64,000 nucleotides of DNA from Pseudomonas sp. NFIX28 (GCF_900107395.1 NZ_FNPW01000002.1:1-64000); one strand, 5' to 3'; shown: positions 54,113 through 63,881, numbered from the stretch's first letter. The notes: generated by a model from the sequence alone, not told the origin. Translations and numbers: made by a program.

Positions 54113-54212
54113 GTAGCCGCTGCCGCAGGCTGCGATCGGCTCCGCAGGAGACGTGCTCTTGAGGCCCTCGGAAGGCGCTACGCGCCTTATCGCAGCCTGC
54201 GACAGCGGCTAC
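54113..54212. repeat. REP-like repeat pair (family B)
   Basis: GTAGCCGCTGCCGCAGGCTG (from 54113) and the inverted ATCGCAGCCTGCGACAGCGG (from 54189, ending GCTAC at 54212) are near-complementary arms about 52 bp apart. Second copy of the unit at 25569-25666, also at a transcript end. Confidence 0.85.
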
Positions 54213-54231
54213 AGGATTCAGGCGTCCCGGG

Positions 54232-54867
54232 TTACTTGCGTTGCAACATCACCGGCAGCTGGGCCACCAGCTTCTGGTTGTTCAACGGCGCGCGGATGAA
54301 GCCGCGCTGGGTGCCGTCCGGGCCGATCACCGCCAGGTTGCCGCTGTGGTCGACGGTGTAGTTGGGCTTGCTGGTATCGGCCGGAATGAACGGGATGCTC
54401 ACCGCATTGGCAAGCTTCTGCACGTCTTCCACCGAAGTCGCGGTCAGGCCCTTGAAGTCCTTGTCGAAGTAGCCCAGGTACTGCTTCAGCTGCTGCGGCG
54501 TGTCGCGGTTCGGGTCGACGCTGACCAGCACCACCTGCAGGTTATCCACCGCCTCCTTGGGCAGCTCGCTCTTGATCTGGCGCAGTTGGGCGAGGGTGGT
54601 CGGGCAGATATCCGGGCAGAAGGTGTAGCCGAAGAACAGCAGGCTCCACTTGCCCTTGAGCTCATTGAGCACCACCGGCTGGCCTTCCTGGTCGGTCATT
54701 TTCACGTCCGGCAGGTTGCGGCTCTGGGGCAGCAGGATGATCCCGGCATCGATCAATGCGGTCGGGTCCCCCTGGTTCTTGCCGGTCAGCACTTTGTTGA
54801 CGGTGAGCCCCAGCACCAGGGCCACCAGCGCCACGAGAATAAAGACGGTTTTCTGAGTTCGAGTCAT
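54232..54867 (-). CDS. SCO1/SenC copper chaperone for cytochrome oxidase
   Basis: 211 aa from the ATG at 54867; the frame stays open upstream inside cyoE but that is not coding. N-terminal membrane helix (about 8-26), then a thioredoxin-like domain with the copper site FCPDIC (C84, C88) and distal His in YTVDHSGN. It delivers copper to the CuA centre of subunit II. It overlaps the cyoE stop by 4 bp (ATGA), last gene of the operon. PA0114-like. Confidence 0.93.
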   Translation of the reverse strand: MTRTQKTVFILVALVALVLGLTVNKVLTGKNQGDPTALIDAGIILLPQSRNLPDVKMTDQEGQPVVLNELKGKWSLLFFGYTFCPDICPTTLAQLRQIKSELPKEAVDNLQVVLVSVDPNRDTPQQLKQYLGYFDKDFKGLTATSVEDVQKLANAVSIPFIPADTSKPNYTVDHSGNLAVIGPDGTQRGFIRAPLNNQKLVAQLPVMLQRK

Positions 54868-55763
54868 AGGTTCAACAATAGGTAGTGGTCTACGAGCAGC
54901 GCGATAAACAGCAGGAACAAGTAATAAATAGAGTACTTGAAGGTGTTGATCGCCGCGTGCGGCCGGCTGCCACGGTACAGCACCCAGGCCCATTGCAGAA
55001 AGCGCGCGCCCAGGCCCAGGGCACAAATCAGGTAGAGCAGGCCGCTCATGTGGATCGCATAGGGCAGCAGGCTGACCGCCAGCAGGGCGCAGGTATAAAG
55101 CAGGATATGCACCTTGGTGTAATGCTCGCCGTGGGTCACCGGCAGCATCGGGATGTCGGCCTTGGCGTATTCCTCCTTGCGGTGAATGGCCAGGGCCCAG
55201 AAGTGCGGCGGGGTCCAGGCGAAGATGATGAGCACCAGCAGCAGCGGTTCGGCGGTCACATGCCCGGTGGCCGCAACCCAGCCCAGCAGCGGCGGCGCGG
55301 CGCCGGCCAGGCCGCCGATCACAATGTTCTGCGGGGTCGCCCGCTTGAGAAAGCCGGTGTAGATCACCGCATAACCGAGCAGCGACGCCAGGGTCAGCCA
55401 GGCGGTCAGCGGGTTGGTGAACGCCAGCAGCAAGGCTTGCCCGGCAATGGCCAGCAGCAGGGCGAAACCCAGCGCCGCCGCCGGCGCTACCCGGCCTTCG
55501 GCCAGCGGCCGCTTGTGGGTGCGCGCCATGACCGCATCGATCCGCCGGTCCACCACATGGTTCACCGCCGCCGCCGCGCCGGCGCACAGGGCGATGCCCA
55601 GGTTGCCGAACACCAGCACCGTCCACGGCACCCCGGCGCGGGTGGCGAGGAACATGCCCACCAGCGAAGTAATGAGCATCAGCACCACCACCTTGGGCTT
55701 GGTCAGCTCCAGGTAGTCTCGCCAGATCGCCTGGCTGTGACGCTCGCCGGTCAGAGTCGCCAT
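54864..55763 (-). CDS. cyoE: Protoheme IX farnesyltransferase (heme O synthase)
   Basis: 299 aa, UbiA-type prenyltransferase with nine helices. [19 protein letters not shown] is the Mg-prenyl-diphosphate site, with a second acidic loop around [16 protein letters not shown]. It farnesylates heme B to heme O, which CtaA oxidises to heme A for the cox enzyme of this cluster. RBS AAAGGAG. The start lies inside the end of ctaA (13-bp overlap). Confidence 0.94.
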   Translation of the reverse strand: MATLTGERHSQAIWRDYLELTKPKVVVLMLITSLVGMFLATRAGVPWTVLVFGNLGIALCAGAAAAVNHVVDRRIDAVMARTHKRPLAEGRVAPAAALGFALLLAIAGQALLLAFTNPLTAWLTLASLLGYAVIYTGFLKRATPQNIVIGGLAGAAPPLLGWVAATGHVTAEPLLLVLIIFAWTPPHFWALAIHRKEEYAKADIPMLPVTHGEHYTKVHILLYTCALLAVSLLPYAIHMSGLLYLICALGLGARFLQWAWVLYRGSRPHAAINTFKYSIYYLFLLFIALLVDHYLLLNL

Positions 55764-56830
55764 GGCATTTCTCCTTTAATGGTGATGGGCCCGGCGGCAT
55801 GTTTGCGCGGGCTCAGGCGCCAGCCCAGCGGCAGGTGCGAACGGGCGCGAACCAGGCTGGTACGGGCGTGATAGTTGACCAGCACCAGGGTCAGCAGCAG
55901 CGCCGCGCCGCCGGCGTTGTGCGCCACGGCCACCGGCAGCGGCAGGTGGAACAACACATTGCTGATACCCAGGCCGACCTGCGCCGCCAGCGCCACCAGC
56001 ACCAGCCCGGCGAGACGAGTCATGCCCACATGCTTGAGTTGCCAGGCCAGGCCGAGCAGCACCAGGGTCACCAGCAGCGCGCCGATGCGATGGGTCAGGT
56101 GGATGGCCGTGCGCGCGTCGCTGTCGAGCTGCCCGCCCAGGTAGTTGGGGCCGATGTGCTGGGTCAGGTGAAAGCCGTTGGCGAAATCCGCCGCCGGCCA
56201 CCATTGGCCGTGGCAGGTCGGCAGGTCGATGCAGGCCACCGCCGCGTAGTTGGAGCTGACCCAGCCGCCCAGGGCGATCTGCCCGATTACCAGCACCAGC
56301 CCGGCCGTGGCCCAGTATTGCAGGCGCCGCGGCACGATCAGCGCCGGCAGCACGCCGGACAGGCGCAGCGTCAGCAAGAACAGCAGGCTCAGGGTGGCGA
56401 AACCGCCCAGCAGGTGCGCGGTGACGACTTGCGGCCACAGCTTGAGGGTCACCGTCCACATGCCGAACAAGGCCTGGGCGAATACCACCGCCAGCAGGAA
56501 CAGCGGCAACTTCAGCGGTTGCCCGGGATGATGCCGGTGGCTCCAGGAGCGTGCCGCCAGCAGCACGATCAACAGGCCCAGGGTGCCGGCGAAATAGCGG
56601 TGGATCATCTCGTTCCAGCCCTTGTGGGCTTCCACCGGGGTCTCGGGAAAATGCAGTTCGGCATGGGCCAGCTGGGCTTCGCTTTTCGGCACGCCGATGA
56701 AGCCGTAGCAACCCGGCCAGTCCGGGCAGCCGAGGCCGGCGTGGGTCAGCCGGGTGTAGGCGCCGAGCAGCACCACGATCAGCGCCAGCAAGGTGGCAAA
56801 CAAGGCGAGGCGAAATCCAGGCTTGGCCAT
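55751..56830 (-). CDS. ctaA: Heme A synthase (CtaA/COX15)
   Basis: 359 aa with eight helices. Conserved His/Glu sites: [19 protein letters not shown] with the catalytic Glu in [15 protein letters not shown], and later [19 protein letters not shown] and VAHNAGGAA. Two Cys pairs (CPDWPGC, CIDLPTC) match the long COX15-type. It oxidises the methyl group of heme O to the formyl of heme A. It is 10 bp downstream of the CxxxC protein gene. Confidence 0.93.
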   Translation of the reverse strand: MAKPGFRLALFATLLALIVVLLGAYTRLTHAGLGCPDWPGCYGFIGVPKSEAQLAHAELHFPETPVEAHKGWNEMIHRYFAGTLGLLIVLLAARSWSHRHHPGQPLKLPLFLLAVVFAQALFGMWTVTLKLWPQVVTAHLLGGFATLSLLFLLTLRLSGVLPALIVPRRLQYWATAGLVLVIGQIALGGWVSSNYAAVACIDLPTCHGQWWPAADFANGFHLTQHIGPNYLGGQLDSDARTAIHLTHRIGALLVTLVLLGLAWQLKHVGMTRLAGLVLVALAAQVGLGISNVLFHLPLPVAVAHNAGGAALLLTLVLVNYHARTSLVRARSHLPLGWRLSPRKHAAGPITIKGEMPWRL

Positions 56831-56840
56831 GACGATGCCC

Positions 56841-57422
56841 TTATCCGATGTTCGACAGTTTCAGCAGATGGCGCAGGTCGTTGAGCAGGTCCTTGCCCTT
56901 GACCCGGGCGTCGTAGCGCAAAACCAGGTTGCCGTGCGGGTCGACGATCCACAGCTGCGGCGCGCCCTGTTCGCTGGCGCCCTTGGCGTAGGCCGGCAGG
57001 TCCAGCGGGTAGCGTTGCAGTTGCGGGTATTCGCGCTGCAGCTTGGCCTGGTAATCGTCGGCCAGCGGCTGGGCGGCGGCCAGGGCGTGGCTGGCCCGCG
57101 AGGCGTCGCGGCCCAGGGAGATCTGGATCTGCCGCGCCAGGTACACCAGTTGCTGGCAATCCGCGGCGCAATCCCGTGGGGCGGTGACCAGGATCTGCCA
57201 GCGCGTCTCGTCGGCCTGGACCCCGATGTCGGCGCGGCTCTGGCCGTTGCCGATCAGCTCGCCGTGGTAGCTGCGGCTTTCCGGTACCCAGAACTGCAGC
57301 TTGTACATGCCGGTGGCGAGGATCATCGGGCCGATCACCATGGCCACGATCAGCAACAGCTGCCAGCGCCCGCGACGTCGGTTGCGCGGCGCCTGGGCCT
57401 CAGAAATGTTGGGTGGATTCAT
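56841..57422 (-). CDS. Membrane-anchored CxxxC (Sco-like) protein of the cox cluster
   Basis: 193 aa from the ATG at 57422 (GGGAG upstream). A basic N-terminus and membrane helix (about 20-39) are followed by a thioredoxin-like domain. CAADC (C85-C89) lies 10 residues after Trp75, the same spacing as Trp74 to CPDIC in the Sco protein of this operon. The C-terminal QLWIVDPHGNLVLRYD looks like the Sco C-terminal strands, but the distal copper-binding His is not in the usual place. PA0111-type proteins are listed as hypothetical. A redox or copper role in oxidase assembly is inferred. Confidence 0.75.
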   Translation of the reverse strand: MNPPNISEAQAPRNRRRGRWQLLLIVAMVIGPMILATGMYKLQFWVPESRSYHGELIGNGQSRADIGVQADETRWQILVTAPRDCAADCQQLVYLARQIQISLGRDASRASHALAAAQPLADDYQAKLQREYPQLQRYPLDLPAYAKGASEQGAPQLWIVDPHGNLVLRYDARVKGKDLLNDLRHLLKLSNIG

Positions 57423-58140
57423 GGCCGCTCCCATGGTTTTTCTCCCTTGCGTTATGCCATCCGAAATAGAGGTACAAAGCGCACAGGGCCAGCGCCAGGG
57501 CGAACCACTGCACGGCGTAGCCCAGATGTTTTTCCGGCCCCATGGCCACCACCGGCCACTCGGTCATGTAGGCGCCCGGGCCACGCTCCTGGCGCAGCTC
57601 ATAGGCAAAGCCGCTGCGGCCCAGCTCACTCCAGAGCCTGGCCGGATCGACCGTCGTCACCAGCCGCGGCCACTGGGCATTCAGTGGGTCGGCATGCAGT
57701 TGAAAGGTCGCGCCGGGGGCGACATAGACCCAGGCATCAAGGCTCAACGACTGTTCCGGAGTGCTGAACGCCACAGGCGTGCGCCGGTCCGGCCAGGGCA
57801 GCCAGCCACGGTTGAGCAGCAGCCATTGACCGCTGGCCTGGTCGAGAAAGGGTTGCAGCAGCTCGACCCCGACCTTGCCGTCGTGCAGGCGGTTATCCAG
57901 CAGCAGGCTGTGGGCGGCATCGAAGCGGCCGTGCAACCGCACCCGGCGAAAAGCCGGATCGGTCGCGACCCGCAGCTCATCCACGGTCAAAGGCTCGGCC
58001 ACCCGCCGTTCGGCGTAGCTGGCCAGCAATTCGCGCTTCTGTTCGCCCCGGCCCAGTTGCCAGCAGCCGAGCGCCACCAGCACCGGCAGCAACGCCAGCA
58101 CCACCAGGGTCGGCAGCACGCCCGGGCGAAAGCCGTTCAT
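57400..58140 (-). CDS. SURF1-family oxidase assembly protein
   Basis: 246 aa from the ATG at 58140; a 55-codon upstream extension overlaps the divergent gene and is rejected. Two helices, N-terminal (about 9-24) and C-terminal (about 215-232), enclose a periplasmic domain with the SURF1 signatures LGCWQLGRGEQKRELLASY, RGWLPWP and GYAVQWFALALAL. It helps insert heme A into subunit I. Overlaps the next gene by 23 bp, strongly suggesting coupling. Confidence 0.92.
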   Translation of the reverse strand: MNGFRPGVLPTLVVLALLPVLVALGCWQLGRGEQKRELLASYAERRVAEPLTVDELRVATDPAFRRVRLHGRFDAAHSLLLDNRLHDGKVGVELLQPFLDQASGQWLLLNRGWLPWPDRRTPVAFSTPEQSLSLDAWVYVAPGATFQLHADPLNAQWPRLVTTVDPARLWSELGRSGFAYELRQERGPGAYMTEWPVVAMGPEKHLGYAVQWFALALALCALYLYFGWHNAREKNHGSGHESTQHF

Positions 58141-58209
58141 GCCAGGGCCCGAAAGTGGCGAGATCGACTGGCTATACTCAAGCGCATCGCGTTTCTCCCG
58201 GAGCCCACC

Positions 58210-58413
58210 ATGCTTAAAGCGGCCATCGTCCTGTTGCTGATCGCCACGCTTGCCAGCCTGTTCAGTGGCCTGTTCTTCCTGGTCAAGGACGACAGCAGCT
58301 CCCATCGCCTGCTCCGTTCGCTAACCGTTCGTGTGTGCCTGGCCGCGCTCACCGTCGGCTTGATCGCCTGGGGTTTCTTCAGCGGCCAGCTGGTGTCCCG
58401 CGCGCCCTGGTAA
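58210..58413 (+). CDS. DUF2909 twin-transmembrane protein
   Basis: 67 aa on the opposite strand to the cox genes. Two helices: AAIVLLLIATLASLFSGLFFL and LTVRVCLAALTVGLIAWGFF. DUF2909 proteins occur in cox clusters of pseudomonads and related bacteria (PA0109 by position) and have unknown function; a role in oxidase assembly is suspected. The start lies 69 bp from the divergent SURF1 gene, and its stop is 9 bp from the coxC stop. Confidence 0.85.
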   Translation: MLKAAIVLLLIATLASLFSGLFFLVKDDSSSHRLLRSLTVRVCLAALTVGLIAWGFFSGQLVSRAPW

Positions 58414-58422
58414 CCAGGCGGT

Positions 58423-59310
58423 TCAGAGCACGTAGACGAAGACAAACAAGCCGATCCACACCACATCGACGAAGTGCCAATACCAACTGGCCGCCTCGAA
58501 GCCGAACTGATGCTCGGCGTCGAAGTGGCCCTTCATGATGCGCATCAGCATCACGAACAGAATCAGCGTGCCGATGGTCACGTGGGCACCGTGGAACCCG
58601 GTGAGCATGAAGAACGTGGCGCCGTAGATGCCCGATCCCAGGGTCAGCCCCAGTTCCTGGTAGGCGTGCAGGTATTCCTCGGCCTGGAAACCGAGGAAGG
58701 CACAGCCCAGCAACACGGTGATCGCCAGCCAGAGCTTCAGCGCGCCGCGGTGGCCTTTCTTCAGGGCGTGGTGGGCGATGGTCACGGTGACACTGGAACT
58801 CACCAGCAGCACGGTGTTGAGCAACGGCAAGCCCCAGGGGCTGATGACGTCCTTGGGCGGCGGGAACAGCTTGGAATCGGGGTTGTTGAGCAACGGCCAG
58901 ACATACTCGAAACTCGGCCAGAGCATGTGCGCGATGCCCTTGCTGCCTTCGCCGCCCAGCGCCGGGCCGGACACCTGGCGCACGTAGAACAGCGCGCCGA
59001 AGAAGGCGATGAAAAACATCACTTCGGAAAAGATGAACCAGCTCATGCCCCAGCGGAATGAGCGATCGAGCTGGGCGCTGTACAGGCCGGCGCGGCTTTC
59101 CTTGATCACCGCGCCGAACCAGCCGAACAGCATGTAGGCCAGCAACAGGCTGCCGATGAAGAAAATCAGCGGGCCATGGGATTCCGCGCGCTCGGCCTTG
59201 AGGTCGTTGAACCAGGTGGCCAGGCCGAACACGGTAACGAACATGCCCACCGTGGCGATGATCGGCCACTTGCTCTGGGCGGGAACGTAATAATGCTCAT
59301 GAGTTGCCAT
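58423..59310 (-). CDS. coxC: Cytochrome c oxidase subunit III
   Basis: 295 aa, seven helices. WFIFSEVMFFIAFFGALFYVRQ (conserved Glu), HGAHVTIGTLILFVMLMRIM and FEAASWYWHFVDVVWIGLFVFVYVL are diagnostic. AAGGAG 9 bp before the ATG. It stabilises the proton-pumping core of subunits I/II. Follows ctaG by 34 bp. Confidence 0.96.
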   Translation of the reverse strand: MATHEHYYVPAQSKWPIIATVGMFVTVFGLATWFNDLKAERAESHGPLIFFIGSLLLAYMLFGWFGAVIKESRAGLYSAQLDRSFRWGMSWFIFSEVMFFIAFFGALFYVRQVSGPALGGEGSKGIAHMLWPSFEYVWPLLNNPDSKLFPPPKDVISPWGLPLLNTVLLVSSSVTVTIAHHALKKGHRGALKLWLAITVLLGCAFLGFQAEEYLHAYQELGLTLGSGIYGATFFMLTGFHGAHVTIGTLILFVMLMRIMKGHFDAEHQFGFEAASWYWHFVDVVWIGLFVFVYVL

Positions 59311-59344
59311 TTATTGTTCTCCTTATCGGGCACGCTTGAACGTC

Positions 59345-59899
59345 TTAGCCGCCGGTGCGGGTGCTCACCGCCACCGGTGGATGACGCGCGGTGATATCGA
59401 ACAGCGTGTAAGCCAGCGTCAGGTGCTTCACATCCTTGGGCATGTCGCGGTCAACGATGAAACGTACCGGCATCTCGATCTGCTGACCGGGCTGCAGCAC
59501 TTGCTGGGTAAAGCAGAAGCATTCGGTCTTGTGGAAATACATCGCGGCGCTGCTTGGCGAAATGCTCGGGACCGCCTGGGCGCTCATCGGCCGATCGCTG
59601 GGGTTGCGCGCGATGAAGATCATCTCGTTCACCGCGCCGGGATGAACCACGATGTCGTCGGCCTTGGGATAGAAATCCCAGACCATGTCGATCGCGTTGG
59701 TCGACAGGAACTGCACCCGCACCTGGCGCGAGGCATCCACCTGCTGCTCGCCGGAATACTGCCCGCCGGTCTTGCCGTTGATGCCCAGCGCCTTGCACAT
59801 CACGTCGTAGATCGGCACCAGGGCAAAACCGAAGACGAACATCGCCGTCACCACCAGCAGCAGGCGGGTGACCAGTTTCTTCATCGAAATTTCGGCCAT
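59345..59899 (-). CDS. ctaG: Cytochrome c oxidase assembly protein CtaG/Cox11
   Basis: 184 aa. N-terminal helix (about 9-31), then an immunoglobulin-like copper domain with the CFCF motif (C127, C129) in HKTECFCFTQQVL and QIEMPVRFIVD. It delivers copper to CuB of subunit I. It lies 124 bp downstream of coxA. Confidence 0.95.
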   Translation of the reverse strand: MAEISMKKLVTRLLLVVTAMFVFGFALVPIYDVMCKALGINGKTGGQYSGEQQVDASRQVRVQFLSTNAIDMVWDFYPKADDIVVHPGAVNEMIFIARNPSDRPMSAQAVPSISPSSAAMYFHKTECFCFTQQVLQPGQQIEMPVRFIVDRDMPKDVKHLTLAYTLFDITARHPPVAVSTRTGG

Positions 59900-60023
59900 G
59901 CCGGCAACCTCCCTGCAGGGGCGAACCTGCTCGCGAAAAAGTCGCCGCCGATAACCCGCGCTGGCTGGCGGATCGCCGCTGCGCGGCTATCGCGCACGCG
60001 CTCGCTCGCGCAGCGACAGCTGT
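59900..60023. other. Gap between coxA and ctaG
   Basis: 124 bp, GC-rich with short GCGCG/CGCGC complementarities, and no reading frame with a start and ribosome binding site. It may fold and adjust expression of ctaG relative to coxA. Confidence 0.35.
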
Positions 60024-61625
60024 TCATTTCACTTCCGGCGGCGTGGTGAAGGTGTGGTACGGCGCGGGCGACGGCACGCTCCACTCCAGCCCTTCGGCAC
60101 CGTCCCAGGGCTTGGCCGGCGCGGGCTCGCCGCCACGGATGCACTTGATGACGATGAACAGGAAGAAGATCTGCGTCGCGCCGAAGGTGAACGCGCCGAT
60201 GGACGACACCATGTTGAAATCGGCGAACTGCAGGTTGTAGTCCGGGATCCGCCGTGGCATCCCCGCCAGGCCGACGAAGTGCATCGGGAAGAACGCCAGG
60301 TTCATGCCGACGAAAGACAGCCAGAAGTGCAGCTTGCCCAGGGTTTCGTCGTACATGTGCCCGGTCCACTTCGGCAGCCAGTAATAGGCCGAGGCGAAGA
60401 TGCCGAAGATCGCTCCCGGCACCAACACATAGTGGAAGTGCGCGACCACGAAGTAGGTGTCCTGGTACTGGAAGTCCGCCGGCGCGATCGCCAGCATCAG
60501 CCCGGAAAAACCACCGATGGTGAACAGGATCACGAAGGCCACGGCAAACAGCATTGGCGTCTCGAAGGTCAGCGAGCCTTGCCACATGGTGCTGACCCAG
60601 TTGAAGACCTTGACCCCGGTCGGCACCGCGATAAGCATCGTGGCGTACATGAAGAACAGCTCGCCCACCAGCGGAATGCCGACCACGAACATGTGGTGCG
60701 CCCAGACGATGAACGACAGGAAGGCAATACTCGCGGTGGCGTAGACCATCGAGGTGTAGCCGAACAGCGGCTTGCGCGAGAAGGCCGGGATGATCGCGCT
60801 GACGGCGCCGAAGGCCGGCAGGATCATGATGTACACCTCGGGGTGGCCGAAGAACCAGAACACATGCTGGAACAGCACCGGGTCGCCGCCGCCGGCGGCG
60901 CTGAAGAAGCTGGTGCCGAAGTGGATGTCCATCAGCATCATGGTCACGCAGCCGGCCAGCACCGGCATCACCGCGATCAGCAAGAACGCGGTGATCAGCC
61001 AGGTCCAGACGAACAGCGGCATCTTCATCAGGGTCATGCCAGGGGCGCGCAGGTTGAGGATGGTGGCGATCACGTTGATCGCGCCCATGATCGAGCTGAT
61101 GCCCATCAGGTGGATGGCGAAGATAAAGAAGGTCACGCTTTCCGGCGCGTAGGTGGTGGACAGCGGGGCGTAGAAGGTCCAGCCGAAATTGGGCCCGCCG
61201 CCCGGCATGAACAGGGTCGAGACCAGCATCAGGAAGGCCGCCGGCAGCAGCCAGAAACTGAAGTTGTTCATCCGCGGCAAGGCCATGTCCGGCGCGCCGA
61301 CCATCAGCGGGATCATCCAGTTGGCCAGGCCGACGAAGGCCGGCATCACCGCGCCGAAGACCATCACCAGGCCGTGCATGGTGGTCATCTGGTTGAAGAA
61401 TTCCGGCTGCACGATCTGCAGGCCGGGCTGGAACAGCTCGGCGCGGATCACCATGGCGAACGAGCCGCCGAGCAGGAACATGGAGAAGGCGAACCACAGG
61501 TACAGGGTGCCGATGTCCTTGTGGTTGGTGGTCAGCACCCAGCGCATCAGGCCCTTGGCGGGACCGTGGGCGTGGTCGTGATCGCCAACGATTGCATGAC
61601 CCTGTTCATCGCTCACAGCGTTCAT
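60024..61625 (-). CDS. coxA: Cytochrome c oxidase subunit I
   Basis: 533 aa from the ATG at 61625 (MNAVSDEQGHAIVG), AGGAG upstream; 27 extra codons in the same frame are rejected. Twelve helices. Heme/CuB ligands: MTTMHGLVMVFGAVMP, FFGHPEVYIMILPAFG (His-Tyr cross-link), WAHHMFVVG, and YFVVAHFHYVL. It is an aa3-type heme-copper oxidase. The H-rich N-terminus (HAIVGDHDHAHG) is unusual but common in this group. Confidence 0.97.
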   Translation of the reverse strand: MNAVSDEQGHAIVGDHDHAHGPAKGLMRWVLTTNHKDIGTLYLWFAFSMFLLGGSFAMVIRAELFQPGLQIVQPEFFNQMTTMHGLVMVFGAVMPAFVGLANWMIPLMVGAPDMALPRMNNFSFWLLPAAFLMLVSTLFMPGGGPNFGWTFYAPLSTTYAPESVTFFIFAIHLMGISSIMGAINVIATILNLRAPGMTLMKMPLFVWTWLITAFLLIAVMPVLAGCVTMMLMDIHFGTSFFSAAGGGDPVLFQHVFWFFGHPEVYIMILPAFGAVSAIIPAFSRKPLFGYTSMVYATASIAFLSFIVWAHHMFVVGIPLVGELFFMYATMLIAVPTGVKVFNWVSTMWQGSLTFETPMLFAVAFVILFTIGGFSGLMLAIAPADFQYQDTYFVVAHFHYVLVPGAIFGIFASAYYWLPKWTGHMYDETLGKLHFWLSFVGMNLAFFPMHFVGLAGMPRRIPDYNLQFADFNMVSSIGAFTFGATQIFFLFIVIKCIRGGEPAPAKPWDGAEGLEWSVPSPAPYHTFTTPPEVK

Positions 61626-61719
61626 GGCCTGTCTCCTGCGAAGGTGTGGGTTGAACGACGGGCTGGGCGGGCGAGGCGACTGGCCCCCGACCGGTTTCGA
61701 AAACACGCGACAGGCCGGC

Positions 61720-62847
61720 TCATTTGCTTTCCGCCTGTTTCAGAGCCAGGACTTCCTTGGGCGTCACCATGTCGCCCTTGTTGTTGCCCCAGGCGTTGCG
61801 TTCGTAGGTAACCACCGCCGCCAGGTCGACTTCCGACAACTGCTTGCCAAAGGCCGCCATGGCGGTGCCGGGCTTGCCGTGGAAGACGATGTTCAGGTGG
61901 TCCGCCACCGGCCCGGTGGCGATCTTCGAGCCCTTGAGCGCCGGGAACATCGGCGGCAGGCCCTGGCCTTCGGCCTGGTGACAGGACACGCAGGCGGTGT
62001 GGTAGACCTTGTCGCCACGGGCCACCAGCTCTTCGAGGGTCCATTCCTTGCTGGTCAGCTCCTTGAGCTTGAGGGCTTCGGCCTTACGCTCGCCCAGCCA
62101 GGTGTCGTAGTCGGCCTGGGTCTTGACGTCGACCACGATCGGCATGAAGCCGTGGTCCTTGCCGCACAGTTCGGCGCACTGGCCGCGATACAGGCCGGGC
62201 TTGTCGACGCGGGTCCAGGCTTCGTTGACGAAACCGGGGATCGCGTCGCGCTTGACCGCGAAGGCCGGGACCCACCAGGAATGGATGACGTCGGCGGAAG
62301 TCACCAGAAAGCGCACCTTGGCGCCGATCGGCAGCACCAGCGGCTGATCGACTTCCAGCAGGTAATGTTCGCCCTTGGCGCTCTGGTTATGAATCTGTTC
62401 GGCGGGAGTGGCCATGTTGCTGAAGAACTCGACGTCCTGGCCCAGGTACTTGTAGTGCCACTTCCACTGATAGCCGGTGATCTGGATGTCCACGTCCGGT
62501 TCGCTGGCGTCGTACATCTTGATCAGGGTCGCGGTGGCAGGAACGGCCATGGCCACCAGGATCAGCAGCGGCACCACCGTCCAGAGGATTTCCACCGTCG
62601 TGCTTTCATGGAACCGCGCGGCCACCTGGCCGGTGGAGCGGCGGTGCAGGATCATCGACCAGAACATGGCGCCGAAGACGATGACGCCGATCACCACACA
62701 GATCCAGAAGATGGTCATGTGCAGGTCGAATACCGCGTGACTTATGTCAGTCGCTCCAGGCGCCATATTCACGGTCCAGGCGCCGTGCGCCTGGCTGAAT
62801 ACTGACCACAACAGGAGGCCCATCCAGACTGGTGGATGTCGCATCAT
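61720..62847 (-). CDS. coxB: Cytochrome c oxidase subunit II with fused cytochrome c domain
   Basis: 375 aa. Signal/helix region then two helices (about 41-63, 85-108), the CuA domain with CAELCGKDHGF (C224, C228, H232) and IHSWWVPAFAVK, and a C-terminal cytochrome c domain with CVSCH (286-290) and Met in PPMFPALKG. The fusion makes this a caa3-type oxidase that can accept electrons on its own heme c. First gene of the leftward operon coxB-coxA-ctaG-coxC. RBS AAGGGG. Confidence 0.96.
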   Translation of the reverse strand: MMRHPPVWMGLLLWSVFSQAHGAWTVNMAPGATDISHAVFDLHMTIFWICVVIGVIVFGAMFWSMILHRRSTGQVAARFHESTTVEILWTVVPLLILVAMAVPATATLIKMYDASEPDVDIQITGYQWKWHYKYLGQDVEFFSNMATPAEQIHNQSAKGEHYLLEVDQPLVLPIGAKVRFLVTSADVIHSWWVPAFAVKRDAIPGFVNEAWTRVDKPGLYRGQCAELCGKDHGFMPIVVDVKTQADYDTWLGERKAEALKLKELTSKEWTLEELVARGDKVYHTACVSCHQAEGQGLPPMFPALKGSKIATGPVADHLNIVFHGKPGTAMAAFGKQLSEVDLAAVVTYERNAWGNNKGDMVTPKEVLALKQAESK

Positions 62848-63219
62848 TGCGGGTTCCCCTTATCGTTCTTGTTATCCCGCCGGCTTTCGCCTGCGGCCAA
62901 GGGAGCGGCTGCCTAGACTACGAACTTAAACCGCCGAGCCTTGCTGCAGACTGCAGTCGGGCGTCATCAGCTAACTTCATACAGACCCGAGTATAGACAG
63001 CGACTTCGACCTCGCAACGCGCTGCCGTAAATCAGCTGAGACAGTTGGCCCCCGGCTTATAGGCCACGGTTGGAAAGGGATGGGCGACGAATGGTGGCGA
63101 AGCGATATAACCCAGGCGACTAACCATGAAATAATTATGAGAAATAGGTCTTAAGCGCTTTCGTGAGCAGGCTAACTTATGTCTTCCCTAATTAATTGCC
63201 CTTGTTTCCTGGAGTATTC
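62848..63219. other. Control region between coxB and the 216-aa protein gene
   Basis: About 370 bp. Promoters for the leftward cox operon and the rightward gene must lie here. AT-rich bases occur near 63126-63196. In P. aeruginosa the cox promoter is stationary-phase (RpoS) dependent, but I cannot assign boxes. No reading frame of interest. Confidence 0.45.
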
Positions 63220-63870
63220 ATGAACACCGCCGCATTGCGCGAGCAGATCCAACGAGCCCATCAACACGAGTCCGACACCGGCCAGTTGCGCCGCCAGCTG
63301 GAAGTCCAATTGCCCCACCTGCACCCCTCCATCCATCTGCCGGAAGTGGATGCCCAGGGCGTGATGACCCGTTTTGTCGCCGCTTATATCGACCAGGTTC
63401 CAGAGCTGCTGGACGCCGCCAACGAAGTCGCGCGCGAAGCCGGCATCGAATCGCAGGTCAAGCCGGTGCTGAAGATCGCCGAACAGTTCTTCCTCCAGCC
63501 GCCCGCCATCATGGCCGGCCACGAAGGCCTGGACAGCCTGCTGGACGAGGCCTACCTGGCCCATCGCCTGGTGGAAGAGGTCAACGACCTGTACATCACC
63601 CATTTCGGCCAGCCGCTGATCCCGCTGGACACCACGGTCGCCAACCTGATCGCCCACCAGTTGATCGGCGAGACCTTCGCCAACCAGCTGGACGAAGCGG
63701 TGCACCACGCGGTCGACACCATGCTCGACGGAGAGAGCTTCGCCCTGGAATCGGTCGAGGCCTACCGGGAAAAACTCAACAGCCCCGACACCGACGCCGC
63801 CTGGAAACGCTGGCCCTGCCTGTCGCGCCAGCTGGGCGTGGAACTGGAACTCGACCAACCCGCCGCCTGA
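63220..63870 (+). CDS. Conserved protein, unrecognised (PA0104-like position)
   Basis: 216 aa from the ATG at 63220 with TGGAG upstream (an upstream in-frame start at 63196 lacks a ribosome binding site). The protein is acidic, mostly helical and soluble; one Cys (RWPCLSRQ), no membrane segment and no signal peptide. Segments such as DSLLDEAYLAHRLVEEVND and LIAHQLIGETFANQLDEAV suggest helical bundles. I do not recognise a domain. It is divergent from cox, without an obvious link. Confidence 0.8.
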   Translation: MNTAALREQIQRAHQHESDTGQLRRQLEVQLPHLHPSIHLPEVDAQGVMTRFVAAYIDQVPELLDAANEVAREAGIESQVKPVLKIAEQFFLQPPAIMAGHEGLDSLLDEAYLAHRLVEEVNDLYITHFGQPLIPLDTTVANLIAHQLIGETFANQLDEAVHHAVDTMLDGESFALESVEAYREKLNSPDTDAAWKRWPCLSRQLGVELELDQPAA

Positions 63871-63881
63871 CCCACAAAGCC

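Noticed and set aside
54868-55800. Apparent fusion upstream of Sco
   Set aside because: It is cyoE out of frame; Sco begins at the ATG at 54867 with its membrane anchor.
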